Shown here: positions 6,383 to 15,000 of the stretch, piece after piece
How the letters are laid out: every line of letters begins with the position of its first letter
How positions within the stretch are numbered: the stretch's first letter is position 1
Assembly: GCF_001408515.1 (NCBI RefSeq)
Contig: NZ_CYPR01000240.1
Location: forward strand, 1-45,937
From: Jannaschia seosinensis
GTDB taxonomy: Bacteria; Pseudomonadota; Alphaproteobacteria; Rhodobacterales; Rhodobacteraceae
DNA length: 45,937 nt
Direction: 5' to 3'
Program-made: the position numbers and the translations under genes
Notes under the pieces: model-generated
Seen by the model: the letters and a program-made list of their open reading frames with translations, nothing else
What the model was told of the DNA's origin: nothing
Database searches by the model: none

Positions 6383-9187
6383 TCACGTCACCTTCCAGCG
6401 CAGAAGCCGGGGACCGGTGCCGACCGGCGTGGCTTGCGCCGCCGGGGCGGGGCGGCTGCGGCCATCCTTCGGGGGCGCCACACGCTCGATCCTGACCTTC
6501 AGGTCGAACCACGCGGCCTGGCCCGTGATCGGGTCGGAGTTCGACCAGCGCATCCCGTCTCCCTTCGGCGGCAAAAGCTCGTGGATCAGGTGGTTCACCA
6601 GAAACCCCTCGTTCGATTCCGGCGCATCGTCCCGCAACGCCCAGGCGCCGCGCCGCTTTCCCACGGCGTTCCACGTCCAGACCGTGTTGGCGTTCAGCGC
6701 CGGCATATGCGCGACGGGCACCGTGATCTCCCCGTGCGGCGAGGTCACGCGCGCCCAGTCATCCTCCGCAAAACCGTGCCGCTCCCACAAGGCGGTCGGC
6801 AGGTAGAGCGGGTTGTACCCGTGGATCTGGCGCAGCCATGCATTCTGCCCGCCCCAGGAATGGTACATCGCCGCCGGCCGCTGCGTCAGGGCGGTGATGT
6901 CAAAGCCGCCCGCGGTATGCGCCTCGGAGGCATCCCACCAGATCGGCAGCGGGTCGAAGGTCGCACGGATCCGGTCGCGCAGGTGATCGGGCGGCTGCCG
7001 CGTGCCATGCCCCTCGGCGGCAAGCTGGAACCGGCGGAGCGGCTCGCACCACAGCGTCAGGAGGTAGGGCGTCGGGCGATCGTAGAGGCCCAACTCCACG
7101 GCCCAATCCTGATAGGCCATGTTCCACGGCTTCATGAACTGCGCATCCTCGGGAATATGCGCCGTGCAGAAGCCGCCATTCTCGATATACCGGTCGATCT
7201 GCGCGGAATTTGGAGCCCCGCGCCCGGTCTCCTCGCCGTCGCCGCGCCACCCCATCAGCGGCCCGATGCCCGGCCGACGCTCGTGGTTCACCATGTAATC
7301 GGCATAGTCGGAATAACGCGGCGCCCCGTCGTCGCGCAGGAAACCGGGCAGGCCGAGCCGCGCGCCAAGCTGGATCAGCGTTGTCTGAAAGCTCTGCACG
7401 TCGCGATCCGGCGCGACCACCGGCCAGCGGATCGCGTCCGCCGCCGCCTCCGCCTCGCTGATCGGCCGGTCGAGGAGCGAGATGCAATCGTGACGCTCCA
7501 GATACGTCGTGTCGGGCAGGATGAGGTCGGCGAAGGCCACCATCTCCGAGGAATAGGCATCGGAATAGATGATGTGCGGAATAACATAGGATCCGTCGGG
7601 CTTCGTATCCGCCAGCATCGCCATCGTGCCGGTCGTGTTCATCGACGAATTCCACGCCATGTTCGCCATGTAGAAGAACAGCGTGTCGATCTCGTAGGGA
7701 TCGCCCGCATGGGCGTTCGAGACGACCATGTGCATCAGACCATGCGCGGACATGGGATTTTCCCAGGTGAACGCCTTGTCGATGCGGGCGGGCGTGCCGT
7801 CAACGTTCAGGCAGAGATCGTCGGGCCCGTGCACGAAACCCAGATGCGGACCGTCGAGCGGCGCGCCGGGCGTCACCTTGCAGTGGGGCTTCGGGTGGGC
7901 CGTGGCGGGTTTGGGGTAGGGCGGTTTGAAGCGGAAGCCGCCCGGCGTCTCGACCGCGCCCAGCAGGATCTGCAGCATATGGAGCGCGCGACAGGTCTGG
8001 AACCCGTTGGCATGAGCGGAGATGCCGCGCATGGCATGAAAGCTGACCGGGCGGCCCGTCATCGTAGCGTGGCGGCGGCCGCGGAAATCGGTCCATTCGC
8101 GCTGGAGGGTGATCTCCTCCTCGAAAGCCACGCGCGCGATCTCGGCGGCCAGCGCGCGAATGCGGGGGGCGGAAATGCCCGTCCGCTCCGCCACGGCCTC
8201 GGGCGCATAAGCGGGGTCGAGGTACTTGTCGATCATATGCGCAAAGACGGTGCGATGCGTGACGTCGCCCACCTCCCAAGTCCCGGCAAGGTCGGGATCG
8301 ACGTCATGCGCGTCGAAGCAGCGCGGCTTCTGCTGGTCGCGACACCACACCAGAGCGTGTCCATCATCGTCGCGCAGCGCGAGGCCCTGACCCGGACCGG
8401 GCCGCGCATCGATCAGGACGGGCGCATCGGTGAAGTCGCGCAGATAGGCGAGGTCGATCTTCCCGGCCTTCATCAGGCAATGCACGAGGGACAGAATCAG
8501 AAGCCCGTCCGTGCCCGGCGTGATCCCGAACCAGTCATCGGCCACGGCGTTGTATCCCGACCGGATCGGGTTGATGCCGACCACCCGCGCACCACGCTCC
8601 TTGAGCCGGCCGAGGCCCATCTTGATCGGATTGCTGTCGTGATCCTCCGCCACGCCGAAGAGGAGAAACAGCTTCGTGCGCTCCCAATCCGGCTGGCCGA
8701 ATTCCCAGAACGCGCCGCCCATCGTGTAGATGCCCGCAGCCGCCATGTTGACCGAGCAGAACCCGCCATGGGCGGCGTAGTTCGGCGTGCCGAAGGCCTG
8801 CGCCCACCACGAGGTGAAGGACTGGCTCTGGTCGCGGCCCGTGAAGAAGGCAAGCTTCTCGGGCGCGGCGTCGCGGATGGGGCCAAGCCAGGAGACGGCG
8901 AGGTCCAGCGCCTCGTCCCACGTGATCTCCTCGAACTGCCCGGAGCCGCGCGGACCTGTCCGCTTCATCGGCGCGCGCAGGCGGGCGGGCGAGTTGTGCG
9001 TCATGATCCCTGCAGCGCCCTTGGCGCAAAGGACGCCGCGATTGACCGGGTGGTCGCGGTTGCCCTCGATATAGGCGGCGCGGCCGTTCTTCATGTGCAC
9101 GTCGATCCCGCAGCGGCAGGCGCACTGGTAGCAGGTCGTCTTGCGCACCTCGTCGAAGGACGGGGGGATCGGATCCTGTCGCGTCAC
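6383..9187 (-). CDS. soeA: Molybdopterin sulfite dehydrogenase catalytic subunit, SoeA
   Basis: A 934-residue member of the DMSO reductase superfamily. An N-terminal [4Fe-4S] motif C19-x2-C22-x3-C26-x27-C54 is followed by molybdopterin oxidoreductase domains (including FFTGRDQSQSFTSWW near residue 110 and GITPGTDGLLILSL near 220). A C-terminal dinucleotide-binding domain ends the protein (VARVTSPHGEI-like segment about residue 830). No twin-arginine signal is present, as in cytoplasmic SoeA and unlike DmsA. The start is GTG at 9187, supported by a GGAGG four bases upstream; the open frame extends further but without family similarity. Known family role: oxidation of sulfite to sulfate on the cytoplasmic side with electrons to quinone. 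The position directly downstream of ackA-pta-xsc supports removal of sulfite released by Xsc. Confidence 0.85.
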   Translation of the reverse strand: MTRQDPIPPSFDEVRKTTCYQCACRCGIDVHMKNGRAAYIEGNRDHPVNRGVLCAKGAAGIMTHNSPARLRAPMKRTGPRGSGQFEEITWDEALDLAVSWLGPIRDAAPEKLAFFTGRDQSQSFTSWWAQAFGTPNYAAHGGFCSVNMAAAGIYTMGGAFWEFGQPDWERTKLFLLFGVAEDHDSNPIKMGLGRLKERGARVVGINPIRSGYNAVADDWFGITPGTDGLLILSLVHCLMKAGKIDLAYLRDFTDAPVLIDARPGPGQGLALRDDDGHALVWCRDQQKPRCFDAHDVDPDLAGTWEVGDVTHRTVFAHMIDKYLDPAYAPEAVAERTGISAPRIRALAAEIARVAFEEEITLQREWTDFRGRRHATMTGRPVSFHAMRGISAHANGFQTCRALHMLQILLGAVETPGGFRFKPPYPKPATAHPKPHCKVTPGAPLDGPHLGFVHGPDDLCLNVDGTPARIDKAFTWENPMSAHGLMHMVVSNAHAGDPYEIDTLFFYMANMAWNSSMNTTGTMAMLADTKPDGSYVIPHIIYSDAYSSEMVAFADLILPDTTYLERHDCISLLDRPISEAEAAADAIRWPVVAPDRDVQSFQTTLIQLGARLGLPGFLRDDGAPRYSDYADYMVNHERRPGIGPLMGWRGDGEETGRGAPNSAQIDRYIENGGFCTAHIPEDAQFMKPWNMAYQDWAVELGLYDRPTPYLLTLWCEPLRRFQLAAEGHGTRQPPDHLRDRIRATFDPLPIWWDASEAHTAGGFDITALTQRPAAMYHSWGGQNAWLRQIHGYNPLYLPTALWERHGFAEDDWARVTSPHGEITVPVAHMPALNANTVWTWNAVGKRRGAWALRDDAPESNEGFLVNHLIHELLPPKGDGMRWSNSDPITGQAAWFDLKVRIERVAPPKDGRSRPAPAAQATPVGTGPRLLRWKVT

Positions 9188-9291
9188 ATGACCTCCGCAT
9201 TCTGCCGCGCCCCGCCGCCGTCGCGCGGCGAGCCCCGATACGAAGTAACCGTAGCCGGGCGATCCCTTCGTGGATAGGGCAGTCTGGAACT

Positions 9292-10356
9292 TTACCGCGC
9301 CAGAAGCCGCGCGGCATCTCGGGCGAGCGTCCGTTCCTCCTCGGCCGGAACGACGTGGACCGGGACGTGCCCGGCCCAGAGCAGGCCATCGACGATGCGG
9401 TCGCGGATGCCGGTGTCGTTCTCGCCGATGCCGCCGGTAAAGGCGATCGCGTCGAGCCCGCCCATCGCTGCGATGGCGCTGCCGGCATGGCGGACGGCCC
9501 AATAGGCGAAGTGTTCGCGGGCAAAGCGGGCGGCGTCGGTCTCCCGTGCGGCCAAATCGCGCATGTCCGACGCCCCGCCAAGCGCGCGCAGCCCCGAGGC
9601 GCGGTTCAGGCGGTCCGCCGCGCCGTCGATCCCGTGACGGCGCGCCATGTCGAGAACGGCCATCGGGTCCACGTCCCCCGACCGCGTGCCCATGGTCAGA
9701 CCCGCGACCGGCGAATAGCCCATCGAGGTCGCCACCGACCGGCCGTCGCGGATCGCGCAGAGCGACGCGCCGTTGCCCAGATGCAGCGCCAGCAGCCGGT
9801 CCGGCAGGTCGCCGCGCGCCCGCAACGTCTCCGTCAGCCCGGCATAGGAGATACCGTGAAACCCATAGCGCCGCAGGCCCGCCGCGCGATCCGCCTCGGG
9901 CAGGGCATAGGTCGTGGCGAGGTCGGGCATCGTCGCGTGAAAGGCGGTGTCGAAGCTCGCCACCTGCGGCAGGTCGGGCGCCCGTGCGGCCAGCGCCCGG
10001 ATCGGGGCGAGGTTGTGGGGGTTGTGCAGGGGGGCGAGCGGCACCTGCGCCTCGATCCCGGCGATGACGTCGGGCGTGACGCGGACCGTGCCGCCGAAGG
10101 CCGCGCCGCCATGCACGACGCGGTGCGCGGCGGCTGTCAAGGCATCCGCCGGATGACCCCGCTCCCGCAGGGCGTTCAGCACGAGATCGGTCGCCGCATC
10201 GTGATCGGACGCCTCGGCGGACGCCTCGGTGCCGTCGATCCCGAACCGTGCCGCGCCGCCGATCTCGGAAACCTGTCCCGACAGAACCTCCTGCAGGTCG
10301 CCATCGAACAGCGCGAATTTCAAGCTGCTGGACCCGGCATTGACGACGAGCATCAT
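9292..10356 (-). CDS. ackA: Acetate kinase
   Basis: A 354-residue acetokinase (ASKHA fold) that interconverts acetyl phosphate plus ADP and acetate plus ATP. Motifs: VVNAGSSSLKF at the N-terminus, HRVVHGG near residue 90, FDTAFH near 145, GYSPVAGLTMGTRSGD near 205 and FTGGIGEN near 305. It is about 40 residues shorter than the E. coli enzyme, mostly through a compact region between residues 40 and 80. The ATG (10356) overlaps the pta stop in an ATGATG sequence, so translation is coupled to pta; a second in-frame ATG follows immediately. In this operon it would harvest ATP from the acetyl phosphate made by Xsc, or run in reverse to activate acetate. Confidence 0.92.
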   Translation of the reverse strand: MMLVVNAGSSSLKFALFDGDLQEVLSGQVSEIGGAARFGIDGTEASAEASDHDAATDLVLNALRERGHPADALTAAAHRVVHGGAAFGGTVRVTPDVIAGIEAQVPLAPLHNPHNLAPIRALAARAPDLPQVASFDTAFHATMPDLATTYALPEADRAAGLRRYGFHGISYAGLTETLRARGDLPDRLLALHLGNGASLCAIRDGRSVATSMGYSPVAGLTMGTRSGDVDPMAVLDMARRHGIDGAADRLNRASGLRALGGASDMRDLAARETDAARFAREHFAYWAVRHAGSAIAAMGGLDAIAFTGGIGENDTGIRDRIVDGLLWAGHVPVHVVPAEEERTLARDAARLLAR

Positions 10357-11282
10357 CGGTCTGCCGCCACGATCATGCCGAGCGCCGCCGAGGCCAGCCG
10401 CGCGGGCTCCTTCTGCGCCCGGCTCGTCAGCAGGATCGGCACGCGCGCGCCCATCACCACCCCGCCCGCGCAGGCGCCCATGCCGAAGGCGAGCGTCTTG
10501 AACAGGACGTTGCCGGTCGTGATTGCCGGCGCCACGAGGATGTCGGCCCGGCCCGCCACGGGATGGTCCCAGTGCTTGATCCGCGCGGCCTCCTCCGACA
10601 GCGCAAGGTCCATCGCCACCGGCCCGGCCACATCCGCCTCGGGCAGGGCGGTCGCGGCCCATTCGGCAATCTCCTGCGATTCTAGGGTGTTCGGGATGGA
10701 CGGGATCGGATCCTCCGTCGCCCCCAGAAGTGCGGCACGCGGCCGCGCGACGCCCACCAGCCGCGCCAGCCGTACGGCATGGGCGAGACAGGCCTTCCGC
10801 GTGGCCACGTCCGGCTGCACGTTGAGCGCCGCATCGGTCAGCAGAAGCGGGCGCGGGTCGCCGGGCAAAGTGATGTGAAAGACATGACCGCACCGCACCG
10901 CCGGATCGCGCAGCCCCGCCTTGGAGGGCAAGAGCCCCATCAGGAAGGTCGAGGTGTGGATCTGCCCCTTCATGATCGCGTCCACCTCGCCGTCGCGCGC
11001 CAGCTTCGCGGCCGCGGGCGATGCCGTGTCGCCCGGCGCCTCGACGAAGCGGTAGGGCCGGATGTCCCATTCCATCTCGGCGGCGGCGGCGTCGATCTTG
11101 GCCCGGTCACCGATCAGGATCGGCTCCGCCATGCCCATTTCGCAGGCTTCGCGAATCCCCGCCAACGCGGTGACGGATCCCGCATTGACCAAGGCCACCC
11201 GCGGCGTGGGCAGCGCGCGCGCCCGGTCGAGAAGGGGATGCGGCACTTCGGCGGCGCGGGTGGACAGGAACGGATGGGTCAT
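10353..11282 (-). CDS. pta: Phosphate acetyltransferase (short PTA/PTB type)
   Basis: A 309-residue phosphotransacylase that converts acetyl phosphate and CoA to acetyl-CoA. It is the short form with only the PTA_PTB catalytic domain and no N-terminal DRTGG/P-loop region. Recognisable stretches are RVALVNAGSVTALAGIREA near residue 30, DAIMKGQIHTSTFLMG near 105, LLLTDAALNVQPD near 150 and VAPAITTGNVLFKTLAF near 255. It lies 47 bases downstream of xsc and overlaps ackA. In known taurine pathways a Pta acts directly after sulfoacetaldehyde acetyltransferase, which fits here. Sequence style is close to phosphate butyryltransferase, so broader acyl specificity is possible. Confidence 0.88.
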   Translation of the reverse strand: MTHPFLSTRAAEVPHPLLDRARALPTPRVALVNAGSVTALAGIREACEMGMAEPILIGDRAKIDAAAAEMEWDIRPYRFVEAPGDTASPAAAKLARDGEVDAIMKGQIHTSTFLMGLLPSKAGLRDPAVRCGHVFHITLPGDPRPLLLTDAALNVQPDVATRKACLAHAVRLARLVGVARPRAALLGATEDPIPSIPNTLESQEIAEWAATALPEADVAGPVAMDLALSEEAARIKHWDHPVAGRADILVAPAITTGNVLFKTLAFGMGACAGGVVMGARVPILLTSRAQKEPARLASAALGMIVAADR

Positions 11283-11329
11283 GGAGGTCTCCTACGTGGC
11301 GGTCCCGGTGCAACGCAGCAGGACGCGGA

Positions 11330-13102
11330 TTATTCCACCGCCATGTCGGCCCGGTCGATCCCCGCCACGCGCACCGGCTTTTTCATCGCGTCGCGGCGGA
11401 ACGGCTCGCCCAACTCCTGGTTCAGCATCACCTCGATCAGCGTCGTCCGTTTGTCCTGCATCTGGGTGCGGATCGCCTCCGACAGGGCGTCGGTCAGGGC
11501 CTCCATCGTGCGCACCTGCACGCCGAGCAGACCGCAGGCCTGGGCGATGCCGGCATAGCTGACCCTGGTGTCCAACTCCGTCCCGACAAAATTGTCGTCG
11601 AACCAGAGCGTCGAATTCCGCTTCTCCGCGCCCCATTGGTAATTGCGAAAGACGATCTGCGTGATGGCGGGCCATTCGTCGCGGCCGATCGCGGTGAGTT
11701 CGGTCACCGCGATGCCGAACGCGCCGTCGCCCGCGAACCCCACCACCGGCAGGTCGGGCCGCCCGATCTTGGCGCCGACGATCGACGGCAGGCCGTAGCC
11801 GCAGGGGCCGAACAGCCCGGGCGCAAGGTAATGCCGCCCCTCGTCGAAATCGGGATATGCGTTGCCGATGGCGCAGTTGTTGCCGATATCCGACGAGATG
11901 ATCGCCTCGCGCGGAAGGGCCGATTGAATCGCGCGCCACGCCATGCGTGGGCTCATCCAGTCGGGCTTGTCGGCGCGGGCGCGCTCGTTCCAGGTCGTCC
12001 CGTCATCGTCCTCCTCATGATCGAGCGAGGAGAGCTCCTGCGCCCAGGCCGACTTGACCTGCGCGATACGGTCGGCGCGGGCCTCCCTGCCGTGGTCGCC
12101 GGCCGTGTCGGAGAGGTCCGCGAGGATGCCGCGCGCCACCTTGGCGGCGTCGCCGACGATGCCGACGCTGACCTTTTTCGTCAGGCCAATCCGGTCGGGA
12201 TTGATGTCCACCTGGATCAGCTTCGCATCCGCCGGCCAGTATTCCAGCCCGTAGCCCGGCAGCGTCGAGAACGGATTGAGCCGCGTGCCCAGCGCCAGCA
12301 CCACATCCGCCTCGGAGATCAGGCGCATCGCCGCCTTGGACCCGTTATATCCCAGCGGACCGGCAAAGAGCGGGTGCCCCCCCGGAAAGGCGTCGTTGTG
12401 CTGATATCCCACGCAGACCGGCGCGCCGAGCCGTTCGGCCAACGCCATCGACGCCGCGATCCCACCCTCCGACAGGACCACGCCCGCCCCGTTGAGGATC
12501 ACCGGATTCTTCGCGCCGTCAAGGAGTTGCGCGGCGGCCTTTACGCTGTTCTCGCCGCCGGGCGAGACCTCCAGCACGACCGGATCGGGCAGGGCGACGT
12601 CGATCTCCTGCGTCCAGAAATCGCGCGGGACGTTGATCTGCGCCGGGCCCGACAGGCGTCTCGCCTTGGCGATCACCCGGGTCAGCACCTCGGCGATGCG
12701 GGACGGGTCGCGGACCTCCTCCTGATAGGCGACCATGTCCTCGAACAGCTTCATCTGCTCGACTTCCTGAAAGCCGCCCTGACCGATGGTCTTGTTGGCG
12801 GCCTGCGGCGTCACGAGGAGGAGCGGCGTGTGGTTCCAGTAGGCGGTCTTGACTGCGGTGACGAAGTTGGTGATTCCGGGGCCGTTCTGGGCGATCATCA
12901 TGCTCATCTCGCCCGTGGCGCGGGTATAGCCGTCGGCCATGAACCCCGCCGATCCCTCATGCGCGGCGTCCCAGAAGGTGATGCCGGCGGCCGGAAAGAT
13001 GTCGGAGATGGGCATCATCGCGCTGCCGATGATTCCGAAGGCGTGGCGGATGCCATGCCGCTGCAGCACCTTCACGAAGGCTTCCTCGGTGGTCATCCGC
13101 AT
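11330..13102 (-). CDS. xsc: Sulfoacetaldehyde acetyltransferase
   Basis: A 590-residue thiamine-diphosphate enzyme that cleaves sulfoacetaldehyde with phosphate to acetyl phosphate and sulfite. Features: N-terminal pyrimidine-binding domain beginning MRMTTEEAFVKVLQRHG, with WDAAHEGSAGFMADGYTR around the ThDP-activating glutamate; a central domain; and a C-terminal ThDP-binding segment with GFAGDGAFG and a downstream asparagine (QIVFRNYQWG). Length matches known Xsc proteins (about 590-600). The start at 13102 follows a GGAAGGAA ribosome site. It sits downstream of tpa and a small membrane protein gene and upstream of pta, the canonical order for taurine dissimilation. Acetolactate synthase is the nearest family alternative, but context and the N-terminus favour Xsc strongly. 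Confidence 0.95.
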   Translation of the reverse strand: MRMTTEEAFVKVLQRHGIRHAFGIIGSAMMPISDIFPAAGITFWDAAHEGSAGFMADGYTRATGEMSMMIAQNGPGITNFVTAVKTAYWNHTPLLLVTPQAANKTIGQGGFQEVEQMKLFEDMVAYQEEVRDPSRIAEVLTRVIAKARRLSGPAQINVPRDFWTQEIDVALPDPVVLEVSPGGENSVKAAAQLLDGAKNPVILNGAGVVLSEGGIAASMALAERLGAPVCVGYQHNDAFPGGHPLFAGPLGYNGSKAAMRLISEADVVLALGTRLNPFSTLPGYGLEYWPADAKLIQVDINPDRIGLTKKVSVGIVGDAAKVARGILADLSDTAGDHGREARADRIAQVKSAWAQELSSLDHEEDDDGTTWNERARADKPDWMSPRMAWRAIQSALPREAIISSDIGNNCAIGNAYPDFDEGRHYLAPGLFGPCGYGLPSIVGAKIGRPDLPVVGFAGDGAFGIAVTELTAIGRDEWPAITQIVFRNYQWGAEKRNSTLWFDDNFVGTELDTRVSYAGIAQACGLLGVQVRTMEALTDALSEAIRTQMQDKRTTLIEVMLNQELGEPFRRDAMKKPVRVAGIDRADMAVE

Positions 13103-13190
13103 GGGGGTTCCTTCCCTGATGTCCCGCGAAGGTGTCCGGCAGCGGGCCGCCCGGGTCAAGCCCGGCGGCGCCTTGTCATCTTCGGGAGCT

Positions 13191-13409
13191 TCAGTCCGCG
13201 CCGCGGGCCAGCAGGATCAGCGTCCCGAACGGCGTGGTCAGGATCGTCAGGTGAACCCAGATCAGCGTCAGGGGAAGGATGCCCAACGCCTCCAGCGCGC
13301 TGCCGGTGCCGCGCACGTCGAGGATCAGGATCGCCTCCAGCAGCACCGTGGACGCCACGATGCCGATGGCGAGACTGTCGAGCATGAGCTGGAGCGGACC
13401 GTCCTTCAT
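13191..13409 (-). CDS. Small two-helix membrane protein in the taurine operon
   Basis: A 72-residue protein of unknown function. Two hydrophobic stretches are visible: about residues 10-30 (LAIGIVASTVLLEAILIL) and about 43-68 (ILPLTLIWVHLTILTTPFG, continuing to LILLARG), separated by a short loop containing DVRGTGSALEALG. This predicts two membrane-spanning helices with few charged residues. It lies 39 bases after tpa and 88 bases before xsc on the same strand, so it should be co-transcribed. It begins at an ATG at 13409 preceded by a weak GGGA site. I do not recognise the family. A role in handling taurine, sulfite or protons at the membrane would be guesswork. Confidence 0.65.
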   Translation of the reverse strand: MKDGPLQLMLDSLAIGIVASTVLLEAILILDVRGTGSALEALGILPLTLIWVHLTILTTPFGTLILLARGAD

Positions 13410-13448
13410 TCCCGAAAGGTAGCGCGGTCCCCCCAGCCTGCAAAGGGC

Positions 13449-14831
13449 CTAGAAGACCCGGCCCAGCGCACGGTCGACGGAATCGGTGATCGCGTCGATA
13501 TCGTCCGCCGTCGCGATCAGCGCCGGACTGAACAGCAGGGTGTTGTTGAAGCCGGGCATGGAGCGGTTGGACGCGCCGATGACAACGCCCTGTTCCATGC
13601 AATCGGCGACGACGGCCTTGACCCGCGCCTCCTCGGCGGGCGTGCGGTCGGTGCGGTCGGAAACCAGCTCCGCCCCGCAGAACAGCCCCTTGCCGCGCAC
13701 GTCGCCGATCACCGCATGCCGCTCCGCCAGCTCGTGCAGGTTGCCCATGAGCCGCTCGCCCATCGCGGCGCAATTCGCCAGCAGGTCCTCGCGTTCGATG
13801 ATCGCCATGTTCTCGAGCGCCGCCGCCGGACCCGCGGTGCAGCCGCCGAAGGTGGAGATGTCGCGGAAATAGCCCAGGTGATCGTCGGGCACGTCCTTGA
13901 ACATCTCGAACACCCGCTCGGACGTGACCATGCAGGAGATCGCGGCATAGCCCGAGGCCACGCCCTTGGCCATCGTCACGAAATCGGGCTCGATCCCGTA
14001 ATGCTGGTAGCCGAACCATTCGCCGGTCCGGCCCACGCCGCAGACGACCTCGTCGAGATGCAGGAGCAGATCGTATTTCCGCACGATCTCGCCCACCCGC
14101 TCCCAGTAGCCCGGCGGCGGAAGGATGACGCCGCCACCCGCCGTGATCGGCTCGAGGCAGAGCGCGCCGACCGTGTCGGGCCCCTCGCGCAGGATGACCT
14201 CCTCGATCGCGTCGGCGGCCCGGCGGCCGTAATCGGCGCCCGACACGTCATCCCATTGCTTGCGGTATTCCAGGCAATGCGGCACCCGCACGAATCCGGG
14301 CGTGAAGGGACCGTACTGGGCGTTGCGCTCATCCTGGCCGCCGGCGGACAGGTTGGCGATGGTCGTGCCGTGATAGTCGCGGTCGCGATAGAGGATCTTG
14401 TACTTGCGGCCGCCATGCTGCCGGGCGGAGATCTGGCGGACCATCTTGAACGCCTTCTCGTTCGCCTCGGATCCGGAATTGGCGTAGAACACCCGGCTCA
14501 TCCCCGGCATCTTGGCGATCAGCCGCTCGGCAAAGCGCGCGCCGGGAACGGAGCCCAGCGTCTGCGCGAAGTAGTTCATCTTCACCAGCTGATCGCGCAC
14601 CGCATCGGCGATCTCGGTGCGCCCGTAGCCCACGTTGACGGTCCAGACCCCGCCCGACACGCCGTCGAGATGCTCCTTGCCGTGCTGGTCCCAGACGCGC
14701 ATGCCCTTGCCCTCGACGATGATGCGCGGGTCGGTCGTCTCCAGCGATTTGTGCGGCATCAGGTGGTGCCAGATATGCGCCCGGTCGGCGGCGACGATAT
14801 CGGACAGGTCGTTCATGTGCAGGTCGTCCAT
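13449..14831 (-). CDS. tpa: Taurine-pyruvate aminotransferase
   Basis: A 460-residue class III PLP aminotransferase. It transfers the amino group of taurine to pyruvate, giving sulfoacetaldehyde and alanine in the cytoplasm. Visible motifs: NSGSEANEKAFK (118-129, phosphate cup), RDRDYHGTT (149-157), LHLDEVVCGVGRTG (257-270, with D260 facing the pyridine nitrogen) and TMAKGVASG (286-294, K289 as Schiff-base lysine). The start at ATG 14831 is preceded by GGAGGG at five-base spacing. It is the first gene of the leftward operon and diverges from tauA, sharing a 169-base control region. Alanine recycling by alanine dehydrogenase would have to come from elsewhere in the genome. Confidence 0.94.
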   Translation of the reverse strand: MDDLHMNDLSDIVAADRAHIWHHLMPHKSLETTDPRIIVEGKGMRVWDQHGKEHLDGVSGGVWTVNVGYGRTEIADAVRDQLVKMNYFAQTLGSVPGARFAERLIAKMPGMSRVFYANSGSEANEKAFKMVRQISARQHGGRKYKILYRDRDYHGTTIANLSAGGQDERNAQYGPFTPGFVRVPHCLEYRKQWDDVSGADYGRRAADAIEEVILREGPDTVGALCLEPITAGGGVILPPPGYWERVGEIVRKYDLLLHLDEVVCGVGRTGEWFGYQHYGIEPDFVTMAKGVASGYAAISCMVTSERVFEMFKDVPDDHLGYFRDISTFGGCTAGPAAALENMAIIEREDLLANCAAMGERLMGNLHELAERHAVIGDVRGKGLFCGAELVSDRTDRTPAEEARVKAVVADCMEQGVVIGASNRSMPGFNNTLLFSPALIATADDIDAITDSVDRALGRVF

Positions 14832-14845
14832 CGGGCCCTCCATTG

Positions 14846-14901
14846 GCGCAAGCGTTGTGCAGATGCTCATGCCAAAACCGCGACGAACGCAAGTTTTGCG
14901 T
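14846..14901. promoter_or_regulatory. Two operator-like inverted repeats between tpa and tauA
   Basis: Two 15-bp inverted repeats share the form RCGCAA-N3-TTGYGY. Site 1 at 14846-14860 is GCGCAAGCGTTGTGC (one imperfect arm pair); site 2 at 14887-14901 is ACGCAAGTTTTGCGT (perfect 6-bp arms). Their centres are 41 bp apart, close to four helical turns. They lie 15-70 bases upstream of the tpa start and inside the divergent control region. They look like binding sites for one dimeric regulator, identity unknown. They do not resemble the CTGGACTTAA direct repeats described for TauR. Confidence 0.5.
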
Positions 14902-14939
14902 CCGCCGGTACGCTTTTTCTTGCCGTAGGGGCACGTATC

Positions 14940-14964
14940 TGGTCCGCTGCCGCAAACGGGACCA
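14940..14964. promoter_or_regulatory. TGGTCC-N13-GGACCA inverted repeat upstream of tauA
   Basis: Perfect 6-bp arms TGGTCC and GGACCA separated by 13 bases, ending 36 bases before the tauA start codon. Its spacing (about 19 bp between arm starts) suits a dimeric DNA-binding protein on one face of the helix. It could be an activator or repressor site for tauABC; no protein is assigned. Confidence 0.4.
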
Positions 14965-15000
14965 AATGACGCACGCGCCCATTCCGGCAGGAGAGACGAC

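Noticed and set aside
4704-9187. DmsABC (DMSO reductase) as identity of the molybdoenzyme
   Set aside because: No twin-arginine signal on the catalytic subunit, and the operon releases sulfite; SoeABC fits better, although sequence alone cannot exclude another substrate.
6308-9277. Very long plus-strand open frame opposite soeA/soeB
   Set aside because: Antisense shadow of high-GC coding sequence; the minus strand carries clear molybdopterin and ferredoxin motifs.
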